DNA of 64,000 nt from Acholoe squamosa. Taxonomy: Eukaryota; Annelida; Polychaeta; Phyllodocida; Polynoidae. A model generated the notes under the pieces. It was not told the DNA's origin. It saw only the letters and a list, made by a program, of their open reading frames with translations, and searched no databases. Made by a program: the position numbers and the translations under genes. Below, piece by piece: positions 9,048-21,110 of this stretch. The stretch is from assembly GCA_949317995.1 (NCBI GenBank), contig OX439049.1, forward strand, positions 620,001 through 684,000. Direction: 5' to 3'. Each line of letters opens with the position of its first letter. Position 1 is the stretch's first letter.

Positions 9048-9752
9048 CACTAGGGGACAGGTCTGTCACACTGGGGGACACGTCTGTCACACTGGGGGGA
9101 CAGGTCTGTCACACTGAGGGACACATCTGTCACACTGGGGGACAAGTCTGTCACACCTGGGGACACGTCTGTCACATCGGGGGACACGTCTGTCACACCG
9201 GGGGACACGTCTGTCACACTGGGGACAAGTCTGTCACACTGGGGACACGTCTGTCACACCAGGGGACACGTCTGTCACACCGGGGGACACGTCTGTCACA
9301 CTGGGGGACACGTCTGTCAAACTGGGGGGACACGTCTGTCAAACTGGGGACACATCTGTCACACTGGGGGACACGTCTGTCACACTAGGGGGGACACGTC
9401 TGTCACACTGGGGGACACGTCTGTCAAACTGGGGACACGTCTGTCACACTGGGGGACACGTCTGTCACACTGGGAGGACACGTCTGTCAAACTGGGGGAC
9501 ACGTCTGTCACACTGGGGGGACACGTCTGTCACACTGGGGGGGACACGTCTGTCACACTGGGGGGACACGTCTGTCACACTGGGGACACATCTGTCACAC
9601 GGGGGACACATCTGTCACACTGGGGGACACGTCTGTCACTAGGGGGACGTGTCTTTCACTAGGGACAAATCTGTCAATAGGGGACACGTCTGTCAATAGG
9701 GGGACGTGTCTTTCACTAGGGACACATCTCTCAATAGGGGACATGTCTATCA
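9048..9752. repeat. Minisatellite, 21-23-bp unit GGGGACACGTCTGTCACACTG, about 32 copies
   Basis: The unit length varies because the G run ranges from 3 to 6, consistent with slippage. Variants at the right end (GACGTGTCTTTCACTAGG, ATAGGGGACA) are more diverged than those in the middle. Each unit holds the short inverted pair GACA-CGTC-TGTC. Confidence 0.95.
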
Positions 9753-9766
9753 CTTTTCCCATTATC

Positions 9767-9830
9767 TGTGGATCAACAGTAAAAGGTACGCCCACAAGGG
9801 GCCTTTTACTTTTCATCCCATTGATCCACA
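9767..9830. repeat. 64-bp hairpin at the array edge
   Basis: TGTGGATCAA (9767-9776) pairs with TTGATCCACA (9821-9830), and inside it AGTAAAAGG pairs with CCTTTTACT (9802-9810). It may be a short foldback element or a structured end of the neighbouring repeat. Confidence 0.7.
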
Positions 9831-10085
9831 TTAAGTCTGTTGAGCTATGTTGTGCCTATACTTTCGTGAATAATTCTGAGAATATTGGGTGTGTCGGTGA
9901 GTAAAATCTTATTTTTTCAACTCTTTTATTCTTTGACCATCAATTCATGTGTAAGCATATATTTGTGTTTTATCTGTAGCACTTGCTGTGCATTCATCTA
10001 CAGTCACACATAATTAGTCAAACATTTAGAACATCTACAATTAGGTATAGATTCCATCCTCAAGGACAAGTTGAAGAACACATCC
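9831..10085. other. Spacer, nothing recognised
   Basis: AT-rich single-copy-looking sequence between two arrays. No gene, inverted repeat or motif was recognised. Confidence 0.4.
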
Positions 10086-12107
10086 TATAACAGCGTAGTT
10101 CTGTGATGGACTACTATCTGACCTAAGGTATAGTCTATAACAGCGTAGTTCTGTGATGGACTACTATCTGACCTAAGGTATAGTCAATAACAGCGTAGTT
10201 CTGTGATGGACTACTATCTGACCTGGGGTAAAGTCTATAACAGCATAGTTCTGTGATGGACTATCTGACCTGGGGTATAGTCTATAACAGCGTTGTTCTG
10301 TGATGGACTATTTGACCTGGGGTATAGTCTATAACAGCGTAGTTCTGTGATGGACTACTATCTGACCTGGGGTATAGTCTATAACAGCGTAGTTCTGTGA
10401 TGGACTACTATCTGACCTGGGGTATAGTCTATAACAGCGTAGTTCTGTGATGGACTACTATCTGACCTGGGGTATAGTCTATAACAGCGTAGTTCTGTGA
10501 TGGACTACTATCTGACCTGGGGTATAGTCTATAACAGCGTAGTTCTGTGATGGACTACTATCTGACCTGGGGTATAGTCTATAACAGCGTAGTTCTGTGA
10601 TGGACTATCTGACCTAAGGTATAGTCTATAACAGCGTAGTTCTGTGATGGACTACTATCTGACCTGGGGTATTGTCTATAACAGCGTAGTTCTGTGATGG
10701 ACTGCTATCTGACCTGGGGTATAGTCTATAACAGCGTAGTTCTGTGATGGACTACTATCTGACCTGGGGTATAGTCTATAACAGCATAGTTCTGTGATGG
10801 ACTACTATCTGACCTGGGGTATAGTCTATAACAGCGTAGTTCTGTGATGGACTACTATCTGACCTGGGGTATAGTCTATAACAGCGTAGTTCTGTGATGG
10901 ACTGCTATCTGACCTGGGGTATAGTCTATAACAGCATAGTTCTGTGATGGACTACTATCTGACCTGGGGTATAGTCTATAACAGCGTAGTACTGTGATGG
11001 ACTACTATCTGACCTGGGGTATAGTCTATAACAGCGTAGTTCTGTGATGGACTACTATCTGACCTGGGGTATAGTCTATAACAGCATAGTTCTGTGATGG
11101 ACTACTATCTGACCTGGGGTATAGTCTATAACAGTGTAGTTCTGTGATGGACTACTATCTGACCTGGGGTATAGTCTATAACAGCATAGTTCTGTGATGG
11201 ACTATTATCTGACCTAAGGTATAGTCTATAACAGCGTAGTTCTGTGATGGACTACTATCTGTCCTGGAGTATAGTCTATAACAGCGTAGTTCTGTGATGG
11301 ACTACTATCTGACCTGGGGTATAGTCTATAACAGTGTAGTTCTGTGATGGACTACTATCTGACCTAAGGTATAGTCTATAACAGTGCAGTTCTGTGATGG
11401 ACTACTATCTGACCTGGGGTATAGTCTATAACAGCATAGTTCTGTGATGGACTATTATCTGACCTAAGGTATAGTCTATAACAGCGTAGTTCTGTGATGG
11501 ACTACTATCTGTCCTGGAGTATAGTCTATAACAGCGTAGTTCTGTGATGGACTACTATCTGACCTGGGGTATAGTCTATAACAGTGTAGTTCTGTGATGG
11601 ACTACTATCTGACCTGGGGTATAGTCTATAACAGTGTAGTTCTGTGATGGACTACTATCTGACCTGGGGTATAGTCTATAACAGCGTAGTTCTGTGATGG
11701 ACTACTATCTGACCTGGGGTATAGCCTATAACAGCGTAGTTCTGTGATGGACTACTATCTGACCTGGGGTATAGTCTATAACAGCATAGTTCTGTGATGG
11801 ACTACTATCTGAACTGGGGTATAGTCTATAACAGCGTAGTTCTGTGATGGACTACTATCTGACCTGGGGTATAGTCTATAACAGCGTAGTTCTGTGATGG
11901 ACTACTATCTGACCTGGGGTATAGTCTATAACAGCGTAGTTCTGTGATGGACTACTATCTGACCTGGGGTATAGTCTATAACAGTGTAGTTCTGTGATGG
12001 ACTACTATCTGACCTAAGGTATAGTCTATAACAGCATAGTTCTGTGATGGACTACTATCTGACCTAAGGTATAGTCTACAACAGCATAGTTCTGTGATGG
12101 ACTACTA
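10086..12107. repeat. Minisatellite, 50-bp unit, about 40 copies
   Basis: The unit contains TATAACAGCGTAGTTCTGTG, ATGGACTACTATCTGACC and TGGGGTATAGTC. Units missing ACT or carrying CTAAGG in place of CTGGGG are scattered, mostly near the edges. Marker variants ATTATCT and GTCCTGGAGT at 11201/11261 recur at 11451/11511, a shift of exactly 250 bp (five units). The unit junction TATAGTCTATA is an inverted repeat. The first ~5 units are the most irregular. Confidence 0.97.
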
Positions 12108-13103
12108 GACCTTCATTTAGTGACAGGGCTGTATTGAGGCAGAGTCCATGTCTGACAACCATGACCCCCAAAAGCAGTATTATAAAAACACAACCAAGGG
12201 GAATACAGGTAAAACATACTTGGGAAAATACAGGGGGTGGGGCACACTGGTACACTGTAGCTGCACCAACCAACCATGTGGACTACTATCTGACCTGGGA
12301 ACCATGTGGTTCTCATAATCATCTAGTTACTCCCCAAATATCTCTTTACTTTTTTCATATCAAAATAATTCTAAATTGCCAGTTCCCCTATTAGAAGTGG
12401 CAGATGGTGGATGTTATAATTGGGAACAGATTGACTGCGGACAGCTGGAGGATACTTCTTAGGTGATGGCATCACAAAACATAAAAATAAACCAGTATCC
12501 AGGATAAGTTTGAGTAGAAGAAAATCAACATTAAATCTTTGTGTATCGGGCACACATTGTGTCTATTCTGAACTGAGGCAAATGCTATAAGGCACACCAG
12601 AGGCCTGCTTGTGGACAGTGTTGTGCTGCTCTGTGGTATGATTAAAACCAAATGAGTGCTTCATCTCAAATCCAATTAATGGATGACACCTCATGTATAA
12701 AGTGCACCCTGAGTACACAGCAGACCTATTTACATCTGTAGTCATATTCCGGGTAATCCTGTTTTATAGTCTTAAATCCTCACACGTAAGACGTACCCCT
12801 AACTTTGAGCATTTCTATAAGGTGCACTAGCAGTGTACCCTCGTACGGCGTATGTGCTGCCCCTTATAGGCGGGGTGGGATATTATAGTAAGAGTAAAAT
12901 AAAAGTAGGTTTTCGTTGTCTCCCCTACTGTATACTAGCTGTCATTGAATGGGGGCAGGCCTAGTTGAATGGCAGGACCATGTGCTGGGGTGGATGAGTG
13001 GGGGTAGTTTTTACTGCTATGTGAAGATGATCCCCACTTCACACTTCTACCATTGTGTGTGTATGTATGGAACCCTACCATCACTAGGTAAGGAACTGAT
13101 TGG
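12108..13103. other. Non-array stretch with degenerate TATAAGGCACACC-type dispersed repeat
   Basis: No gene recognised. Between about 12580 and 12880 there are scattered TATAAGGCACACCAG, TATAAAGTGCACC, TATAAGGTGCACT and CCTTATAGGCG pieces. These resemble the internal motif of the MITE at 63465-63665, so this looks like an old copy of that family. The rest (12108-12570 and 12890-13100) has no recognised content. Confidence 0.4.
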
Positions 13104-13650
13104 ATGGGTGAGTACCTCACCAGTGGTACTGACATGATGGGTGAGTACCTCACCAGGTACTGACATGATGGGTGAGTACCTCACCAGTGGTACTGACATG
13201 ATGGGTGAGTACCTCACCAGGTACTGACATGATGGGTGAGTACCTCACCAGGTACTGACATGATGGGTGAGTACCTCACCAGTGGTACTGACATGATGGG
13301 TGAGTACCTCACCAGTGGTACTGACATGATGGGTGAGTACCTCACCAGTGGTACTGACATGATGGGTGAGTACCTCACCAGTGGTACTGACATGATGGGT
13401 GAGTACCTCACCAGTGGTACTGACATGATGGGTGAGTAACTCACCAGGTACTGATATGATGGGTGAGTAAGTCACTAGTGGTACTGACATGATGAGTGAG
13501 TACCTCACCAGTGGTACTGACATGATGGGTGAGTACCTCACTAGTGGTACTGACATGATGGGTGAGTACCTCACCAGGTACTGACATGATGGGTGAGTAC
13601 CTCACCAGTGGTACTGACATGATGGGTGAGTACCTCACTAGTGGTACTGA
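13104..13650. repeat. Minisatellite, 33/30-bp unit, about 17 copies
   Basis: The unit contains TGACATGATGGGTGAGTACC and TCACCAGTGGTAC; a 30-bp form lacks TGG. Each unit has the inverted repeat GGTGAG-TAC-CTCACC. Both lengths are multiples of three, so open frames on both strands are artefacts of the repeat. Confidence 0.95.
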
Positions 13651-13916
13651 ACAAAAGGTGGGAAAAGGGCTAATTTTTTTTTTATGTAGGGGTAGCAGAC
13701 TGCTTCTGGCTGCGTCTCTGTAAGAATCATGGGTAATGCCTATTGGTATCATGGGACTTATAATGATAGAATTAGACTTAAACCATTCGTGGGTAACACA
13801 AAAGTTCTGTGATGCAACACAAAATGGGTAACACAAAAGTTCTGTGATGCACTGCTGGATTCCATGATGCCAGATATCAGCACAGGTGGTGATGCAGCCA
13901 TGCATCATGACAAACT
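13651..13916. other. Spacer with a short direct duplication
   Basis: The segment GGGTAACACAAAAGTTCTGT followed by GATGCA occurs twice (about 13791 and 13827). No gene was recognised. TGATGCAGCCATGCATCATGA near 13890 leads into the next TGATGCA array. Confidence 0.45.
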
Positions 13917-14072
13917 GATGCGCTCTGAGTCATGATGCGCTCTGAGTCATGATGCACTCTGAGTCATGATGCGCTCTGAGTCATGATGCACTCTGAGTCA
14001 TGATGCTCTCTCGGTCATGATGCACTCTCAGCTATGATGCATGAATGGCTTGTTGCACTCTCAGTTATGATG
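13917..14072. repeat. Short tandem array, 17-bp unit CATGATGCGCTCTGAGT, about 9 copies
   Basis: Units alternate GCGCTCTGAGT and GCACTCTGAGT and decay toward the right end (TCTCTCGGT, CTCTCAGCT). The CATGATGCA part is shared with the 18-bp array at 5.4 kb and with the TGATGCA foldback elements. Confidence 0.85.
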
Positions 14073-14302
14073 CATCAAAAGACGATGCGGCATCGTAACC
14101 AAAAACATACATGACATTTGGAGACATTATTCCTTCCATCAATATTCAATACCAAGCCAAGAGAAAAGAAAAAAAAACAAGCTAAAATAAATAAAACGGA
14201 TATGGCTGGTGACTGCATGACTAAATACCTGAGGCCGTTTCTCAGATCTTGTATATAAATAAAGACTGGCAGAGTTTTACTATGGCCTCTAATTACATCC
14301 AC
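14073..14302. other. Spacer, nothing recognised
   Basis: AT-rich sequence with no recognisable gene or repeat. A 75-codon reverse open frame is not supported by any domain. Confidence 0.35.
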
Positions 14303-16265
14303 AGGTAGTCAGCAAGGTGTGCCCAGTGCTGTAGGAGACAGGCTACAAATAGTCAGCAAGGTGTACCCAGTGCTGTAGGAGACAGGCTAGAGGTAGTCGT
14401 CACCAAGGTGTACCCAGTGCTGTAGGAGACATCTACAGGAAGTCAGCAAGGTGTGTCCAGTGCTGTAGGAGACAGGCTACAAATAGTCACCAAGGTGTTT
14501 CCAGTGCTGTAGGGGACAGCTACAGGTAGTCGTCACCAAGGTGTGCCCAGTGCTGTAGGAGACAGGCTACAGGTAGTCACCAAGGTGTGTCCAGTGCTGT
14601 AGGAGAGAGGCTACAAATAGTCACCAAGGTGTTTCCAGTGCTGTAGGGGACAGCTACAGGTAGTCACCAAGGTGTGCCTGGTGCTGTAGGAGACAGCTAC
14701 AGGTAGTCACCAAGGTGTGCCCGGTGCTGTAGGAGACAGCTACAGGTAGTCACCAAGGTGTGCCCAGTGCTGTAGGAGACAGCTACAGGTAGTCACCAAG
14801 GTGTACCCAGTGCTGTAGGAGACATCTACAGGTAGTCACCAAGGTGTGCCCGGTGCTGTAGGAGACAGCTACAGGTAGTCACCAAGGTGTGCCCGGTGCT
14901 GTAGGAGACAGGCTACAAATAGTCACCAAGGTGTGCCCGGTGCTGTAGGAGACAGCTACAGGTAGTCACCAAGGTGTGCCCGGTGCTGTAGGAGACAGCT
15001 ACAGGTAGTCACCAAGGTGTGCCCAGTGCTGTAGGAGACAGCTACAGGTAGTCACCAAGGTGTGCCCGGTGCTGTAGGAGACAGGCTACAAATAGTAACC
15101 AAGGTGTGCCCGGTGCTGTAGGAGACAGCTACAGGTAGTCACCAAGGTGTGCCCAGTGCTGTAGGAGACAGCTACAGGTAGTCACCAAGGTGTGCCCGGT
15201 GCTGTAGGAGACAGGCTACAAATAGTCACCAAGGTGTGCCCGGTGCTGTAGGAGACAGCTACAGGTAGTCACCAAGGTGTGCCTGGTGCTGTAGGAGACA
15301 GCTACAGGTAGTCACCAAGGTGTGCCCGGTGCTGTAGGAGACAGCTACAGGTAGTCACCAAGGTGTGCCTGGTGCTGTAGGAGACAGGCTACAGGTAGTC
15401 ACCAAGGTGTGCCCGGTGCTGTAGGAGAGAGGCTACAGGTAGTCACCAAGGTGTGCCCGGTGCTGTAGGAGAGAGGCTACAGGTAGTCACCAAGGTGTAC
15501 CCAGTGCTGTAGGAGACAGCTACAGGTAGTCACCAAGGTGTGCCCGGTGCTGTAGGAGACAGCTACAAGTAGTCACCAAGGTGTGCCCAGTGCTGTAGGA
15601 GACAGCTACAGGTAGTCACCAAGGTGTGCCCAGTGCTGTAGGAGACAGCTACAGGTAGTCACCAAGGTGTGCCCGGTGCTGTAGGAGACAGCTACAGGTA
15701 GTCACCAAGGTGTGCCCAGTGCTGTAGGAGACAGCTACAGGTAGTCACCAAGGTGTGCCCGGTGCTGTAGGAGACAGCTACAGGTAGTCACCAAGGTGTG
15801 CCTGGTGCTGTAGGAGACAGCTACAGGTAGTCACCAAGGTGTGCCTGGTGCTGTAGGAGACAGGCTACAAATAGTCACCAAGGTGTGCCCGGTGCTGTAG
15901 GAGACAGCTACAGGTAGTCACCAAGGTGTGCCCGGTGCTGTAGGAGACAGCTACAGGTAGTCACCAAGGTGTGCCCAGTGCTGTAGGAGACAGCTACAGG
16001 TAGTCACCAAGGTGTGCCCAGTGCTGTAGGAGACAGCTACAGGTAGTCACCAAGGTGTGCCCGGTGCTGTAGGAGACAGCTACAGGTAGTCGTCACCAAG
16101 GTGTACCCAGTGCTGTAGGAGACAGGCTACAGGTAGTCGTCACCAAGGTGTACCCGGTGCTGTAGGAGACAGGCTATAGGTAGTCACCAAGGTGTGCCCG
16201 GTGCTGTAGGAGACAGCTACAGGTAGTCACCAAGGTGTGCCCGGTGCTGTAGGAGACAGGCTACA
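14303..16265. repeat. Minisatellite, 43-bp unit, about 45 copies
   Basis: The unit contains GGTAGTCACCAAGGTGTGCC, CGGTGCTGTAGGAGACAG and CTACA. Variants include GGCTACAAATAGTC, GTCGTCACC (+3) and the alternatives CCCAG, CCCGG and CCTGG. Units at both edges are more variable than the centre. The period is not a multiple of three, so no long frames appear. CTACAGGTAG is a short inverted repeat in each unit. Confidence 0.97.
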
Positions 16266-16274
16266 GGACAGCAA

Positions 16275-16474
16275 TACTGTCGTGGTCCGTTTAAGTGCTG
16301 CAGTCTCAATAAGCGCCAGTCTCAAATAACCACCAGGGGTATATGGGTATCCAAATCTTAAGCACTAGAAACAGTGTTCTTCAAATAAGTGCCTAGGTGT
16401 CTAGAAAGAGGGCCAGAGGTAAAGAGGTATTAAAATTTATATGCGGCCGGGCATTTACACAGGCCACTGCGGTA
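16275..16474. mobile_element. MITE-like element of the GTTTAAGCGCC family (about 200 bp)
   Basis: The left end TACTGTCGTGGTCCGTTTAA and the reverse complement of the right end, TACCGCAGTGGCCTGTGTAA, form matching imperfect terminal inverted repeats. Internal AATAAGCGCCAGTCTCAAAT and CTTAAGCACTAGAAA motifs also occur in the elements at 27510-28206 and 58309-58905. No coding capacity. Confidence 0.6.
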
Positions 16475-16511
16475 GGGAACCTTTTCACACACCAGGATAC
16501 GGGAGGTGGAC

Positions 16512-16557
16512 AGGTGGTGGTGGTGGTGGTGGTGGTGGTGGTGGTGGTGGTGGTGGA
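16512..16557. repeat. (GGT)n microsatellite, about 15 units
   Basis: A pure GGT run, read as polyproline on the reverse strand. The proline-rich reverse open frame over it is not a supported gene. Confidence 0.95.
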
Positions 16558-16558
16558 G

Positions 16559-16740
16559 GAGTGAGTGAGTAATAGATGTTTAACGCCATTTCGACAGCTA
16601 AGGTCATATTTATGGCGAGAATGACATTACACAATTTCACAGAGGAATGTGTCAGTGCCCGCGCATATGTGCACCACACACATCCTGAGGGGATAGGAAA
16701 GATGAGAAGTAGACCCTTTTAAGTGGGCTAGGGAAGCCCG
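16559..16740 (+). repeat. Dispersed repeat core, inverted copy at 27964-28142
   Basis: About 180 bp from GAGTGAGTAATAGATGTTT to CTAGGGAAGCCCG matches the reverse complement of 27964-28142 with scattered differences; shared runs include CACAGAGGAATGTGTCAGTG and GCATATGTGCACCACACACA. In both places it sits beside GTTTAAGCGCC-family ends, so it is probably the inside of that transposon. Confidence 0.8.
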
Positions 16741-16763
16741 TGTGGTGGTGGAGGTGGACGTGC

Positions 16764-16786
16764 TGGTGGTGGTGGTGGTGGTGGTG
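16764..16786. repeat. Short (GGT)n tract
   Basis: A second GGT run within a G-rich segment. Confidence 0.85.
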
Positions 16787-17288
16787 AGGAGGTTCATTTT
16801 ACTCCTTCTGAATGGGAAATGTGGCCCCTAAGGTGGGGAGGTACTTATGACACATACAGCTTCCGGTACTATGAATTATTCAAACAATTACTTTTTTCTA
16901 AATCTCTTTTTATGAATACTTAAGCACTTCATTTGTATATCAACCATGCAAAGCAGTCCTTAGAATTTGGTTTAAGACTTTGATGGTGCTGGGAAACATG
17001 CGCCTCTGTTCTCCCATCCCTTGGGGGAGGGAAGGAGCACGGAGGGAGGGGGAGGTAGGAGGTAGCGGGGTGGGGAATGAGTTGTCACCTTGAGCATCAT
17101 AAAGTGTAGATTGGGTTGACCCCCTATGGGGACAACTGCAGCAATAAGATATACTGCTATGGCCCCAATCGGCCTTACCCTAGGTTCCTGCCTGATAGGA
17201 GTAGGAGGGGAGATATCATTAAATACCCCGGGGGTGTCAAGATGGGTGTAATAAATATCCACATTGTTAGTCTATATTCATGACTACT
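16787..17288. other. Unrecognised stretch
   Basis: About 500 bp of mixed sequence with a G-rich segment at 17017-17085 (GGAGGGAAGGAGC and the like). No gene or element ends were recognised. Confidence 0.35.
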
Positions 17289-17410
17289 TTAACCCTGTAT
17301 GGGCGGCATCATGCCTCCTGATACATGTTTCTTTAACATCATGATACACCAATGCAGTAGTTATCAGACTGCATTGGTGCATCATGCTGACCCCTCAGGA
17401 CTGCATCAAC
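17289..17410. mobile_element. TGATGCA-family foldback MITE, partial copy
   Basis: It begins TTAACCCTGTATGGGCGG and contains a hairpin at 17342-17384 with arms TGATACACCAATGCAG and CTGCATTGGTGCATCA (one mismatch) around an 11-nt loop. The start matches the TTAA-CCC end of the element at 17531. The right boundary is unclear. Confidence 0.6.
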
Positions 17411-17530
17411 ACCATGTTTGTTTTGCTTTATTTTCAAGTGGGGAAACACAGTCCTGGTGAGAAGTTTGAGACCACAGAACGTGTGTGGTACTTGGATACA
17501 TGTATGATGAACGCCTTCACGATGAGGTCA

Positions 17531-17706
17531 TTAACCCTGTAAGGACCGCTGGTGCACCAGTGCATCATGTCCATTGGTCGTCATGATGCACCAATGAAGT
17601 GCTGGCAAGCAGTCTCACCAGCACTTCATTGGTGCATCATGATGACCAATGGGCATGATGCTCTCCTCCATCAGCAGGTGTGCATCAGCAGCCTTTAAAG
17701 AGTTAT
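17531..17706. mobile_element. TGATGCA-family foldback MITE, piggyBac-like ends (about 176 bp)
   Basis: The left end is TTAACCCTGTAAGGACCG and the right end, reverse-complemented, reads ATAACTCTTTAAAGGCTG. The core arms TCATGATGCACCAATGAAGT + GCTGG (17581-17605) and their exact complement (17618-17642) give a perfect 25-bp stem around a 12-bp loop. CCATTGGTC blocks are also inverted. TTAA next to CCC resembles piggyBac target site and terminal repeat structure; that assignment is inference. No transposase is present, so it would be non-autonomous. Confidence 0.8.
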
Positions 17707-18164
17707 AGGGGGCCAGGAGGGGGACACTCTGTGGTAAAAATCTGGGGCAGGGGCAGCGACACATTGGTGGGTGTGGAATATTGAACACACACTGCTGACT
17801 CAGTTAATCAGTCTTTAATATCTCCCTGAACATCAACAAAAGCGGGTTTCATGAAGTCACCCACATAACAGCATCCATTGGGCTAGAATCAGTGGAGACA
17901 CAATTATGTACGGAGTGACGGGTACGCCTCTGATGACGCTCCCACAGTAAGGATGTGTACTGGAGCTAACCTACAGACCACTTCACATGTGTAACTATCT
18001 CCTGTCCATATAAAATATCATGACAAGATATACAATACAAAACATATATACACCCAGAGTAAAAAAATCATGTGTACGTAGATGGGAGGGTTGGACCTGT
18101 GGTCATGATCTAGAACACTGTACCCACAATACTAGTATACAGCCCCGCTGTCCTACCATCTGTC
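17707..18164. other. Unrecognised stretch
   Basis: About 450 bp without tandem repeats or recognised gene. A 63-codon open frame at 18020 runs into the following array and is not supported as a gene. Confidence 0.35.
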
Positions 18165-18893
18165 CTACATACATGACACCCCCACACAAGGCAGCACTAA
18201 GTCATACATGACACCCCCACACAAGGCAGCACTAAGTCACACATGACACCCCCACACAAGGCAGCACTGTCATACATGACACCCCCACACAAGGCAGCAC
18301 TGTCATACATGACACCCCCACACAAGGCAGCACTAAGTCATACATGACACCCCCACACAAGGCAGCACTAAGTCATACATGACACCCCCACACAAGGCAG
18401 CACTAAGTCATACATGACACCACCACACAAGGCAGCACTAAGTCATACATGACACCCCCACACAAGGCCGCACTAAGTCATACATGACACCCCCACACAA
18501 GGCAGCACTAAGTATGACACCCCCACACAAGGCCGCACTAAGTCGTACATGACACCCCCACACAAGGCAGCACTGTCATACATGACACCCCCACACAAGG
18601 CAGCACTGTCATACATGACACCCCCACACAAGGCAGCACTAAGTCATACATGACACCCCCACACAAGGCAGCACTAAGTCATACATGACACCCCCACACA
18701 AGGCAGCACTAAGTCATACATGACACCCCCACACAAGGCCGCACTAAGTCACACATGACACCCCCACACAAGACAGCACTGTCATACATGACACCCCTAC
18801 ACAACGCAGCACTAAGTCATACATGACACCCCCACACAAGGCAGCACTAAGTCATACATGACACCCCCACACAAGGCAGCACTAAGTCACACT
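18165..18893. repeat. Minisatellite, 35/31-bp unit, about 21 copies
   Basis: The unit contains CATACATGACACCCCCACAC and AAGGCAGCACTAAGT; a 31-bp form lacks AAGT. Rare GGCCGCAC variants occur. Each unit holds the inverted pair GTCAT-AC-ATGAC. Confidence 0.95.
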
Positions 18894-19114
18894 CATGTAC
18901 ACGACACTCATCATGGGGATATGTCATCACTGTCCTACTTTATACTGTATTGGTAAGACATTTCTATTGATTGGAATGACAGCATTAGATTATGATCTGA
19001 TTGAATTCATGAATATTACATTTCTTCATGAAAAACTATTGTAAAAAATATCACACCATCCACTACTAAGGATTTGCTACAAAAAAAAGCCATGACTTTG
19101 AAGAGAGATTAAGA
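18894..19114. other. Spacer, nothing recognised
   Basis: AT-rich sequence between two arrays with no gene or motif recognised. Confidence 0.4.
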
Positions 19115-20822
19115 AGTAGCATAAGTGCTACCTTGTACCAATGTTCATAGATAAAGAAGTACCATTAGAGCTACCTTGTACCAATGTTCATAAAGAAGTA
19201 CCATTAGAGCTACCTTGTACTAATGTTCATAGATAAAGAAGTACCATTAGAGCTACCTTGTACCAATGTTCATAAAGAAGTACCATTAGAGCTACCTTGT
19301 ACCAATGTTCATAGATAAAGAAGTAGCATTAGAGCTACCTTGTACCAATGTTCATAATGAAGTAGCATTAGAGCTACCTTGTACCAATGTTCATAAAGAA
19401 GTACCATTAGAGCTACCTTGTACCAATGTTCATAGATAAAGAAGCATCATTAGAGCTACCTTGTACCAATGTTCATAGATAAAGAAGTAGCATTAGAGCT
19501 ACCTTGTACCAATGTTCATAATGAAGTAGCATTAGAGCTACCTTGTACCAATGTTCATAGATAAAGAAGTAGCATTAGAGCTACCTTGTACCAATGATCA
19601 TAAAGAAGTACAATTAGAGCTACCTTGTACCAATGTTAATAGATAAAGAAGTACCATTAGAGCTACCTTGTACCAATGTTCATAGATAAAGAAGCACCAT
19701 TAGTGCTACCTTGTACCAATGTTCATAGATAAAGAAGCATCATTAGAGCTACCTTGTACCAATGTTCATAGATAAAGAAGTAGCATTAGAGCTACCTTGT
19801 ACCAATGTTCATAATGAAGTAGCATTAGAGCTACCTTGTACCAATGTTCATAGATAAAGAAGTAGCATTAGAGCTACCTTGTACCAATGTTCATGAAGAA
19901 GTACCATTAGAGCTACCTTGTATCAATGTTCATAAAGAAGTAGCATTAAAGCTACCTTGTACCAATGTTCATAGATAAAGAAGTACCATTAGAGCTACCT
20001 TGTACCAATGTTCATAGATAAAGAAGTACCATTAGAGCTACTTTGTACCAATGATCATAAAGAAGTAGCATTAGAGCTACCTTGTACCAATGTTCATAGA
20101 TAAAGAAGTAGCATTAGAGCTACCTTGTACCAATGTTCATAGATAAAGAAGTAGCATTAGAGCTACCTTGTACCAATGTTCATGGATAAAGAAGTACCAT
20201 TAGAGCTACCTTGTACCAATGTTCATAGATAAAGAAGCATCATTAGAGCTACCTTGTACCAATGTTCATAGATAAAGAAGTAGCATTAGAGCTACCTTGT
20301 ACCAATGTTCATAGATAAAGAAGCATCATTAGAGCTACCTTGTACAAATGTTCATAGATAAAGAAGTAGCATTAGAGCTACCTTGTACCAATGTTCATAA
20401 AGAAGTAGCATTAGAGCTACCTTGTACCAATGTTCATAAAGAAGTAGCATTAGAGCTACCTTGTACAAATGTTCATAAAGAAGTAGCATTAGAGCTACCT
20501 TGTACCAATGTTCATAAAGAAGTACCATTAGAGCTACCTTGTACCAATGTTCATAGATAAAGAAGCATCATTAGAGCTACCTTGTACCAATGTTCATAGA
20601 TAAAGAAGCATCATTAGAGCTACCTTGTACCAATGTTCATAGATAAAGAAGTAGCATTAGAGCTACCTTGTACTAATGTTCATAGATAAAGAAGTAGCAT
20701 TAGAGCTACCTTGTATAAATGTTCATAAAGAAGTACCATTAGAGCTACCTTGTACCAATGTTCATAGATAAAGAAGTACCATTAGAGCTACCTTGTACCA
20801 ATGTTCATAGATAAAGAAGTCA
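19115..20822. repeat. Minisatellite, 43/39-bp unit, about 41 copies
   Basis: The unit contains CTACCTTGTACCAATGTTCA and AAGAAGTACCATTAGAG; the long form has an extra TAGA before TAAAGAAG. Site variants (GTACC, GTAGC, GCATC) are interspersed. A run of pure 39-bp units at about 20390-20540 gives the only sizeable open frame, which is not a gene. Confidence 0.96.
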
Positions 20823-20827
20823 TTAAA

Positions 20828-20865
20828 GGGTTAATGACATTACATGTAGTACAGTACATTAACCC
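20828..20865. repeat. TTAA-flanked 38-bp hairpin at the end of the 43/39-bp array
   Basis: GGGTTAATG (20828-20836) is the exact reverse complement of CATTAACCC (20857-20865), with a 20-nt loop that itself holds TACATGTA. The TTAACCC ends recall the TGATGCA MITE termini. Confidence 0.6.
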
Positions 20866-21110
20866 TGTGTGTGAACATTAATTACTGGTGGTGTTTTATT
20901 GTATTGGTAACTCATGAATACAGAGTGTGGTGCAGATATTACACATTCTGTTTTATGCTGAGGTCTAAGGGTAGCTCTGATTGGCACACACAGATGAGTG
21001 TGGGTATGGACCCCTTAAATCCGACATGGTGACATGGCCAATTCTTAAAATCGACATGTGACATGGCCTTTAAGTGACATGGGGTGAAAAAAAGTGACAT
21101 GACATGAGGT
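20866..21110. other. Spacer grading into the GACATG array
   Basis: No gene recognised. Near 21025-21110 irregular GACATGGTGACATGG and AAATCGACATG pieces look like decayed units of the following array. Confidence 0.4.

Noticed and set aside
16485-16679. Polyproline-rich small protein on the reverse strand
   Set aside because: Produced by the (GGT)n microsatellite.
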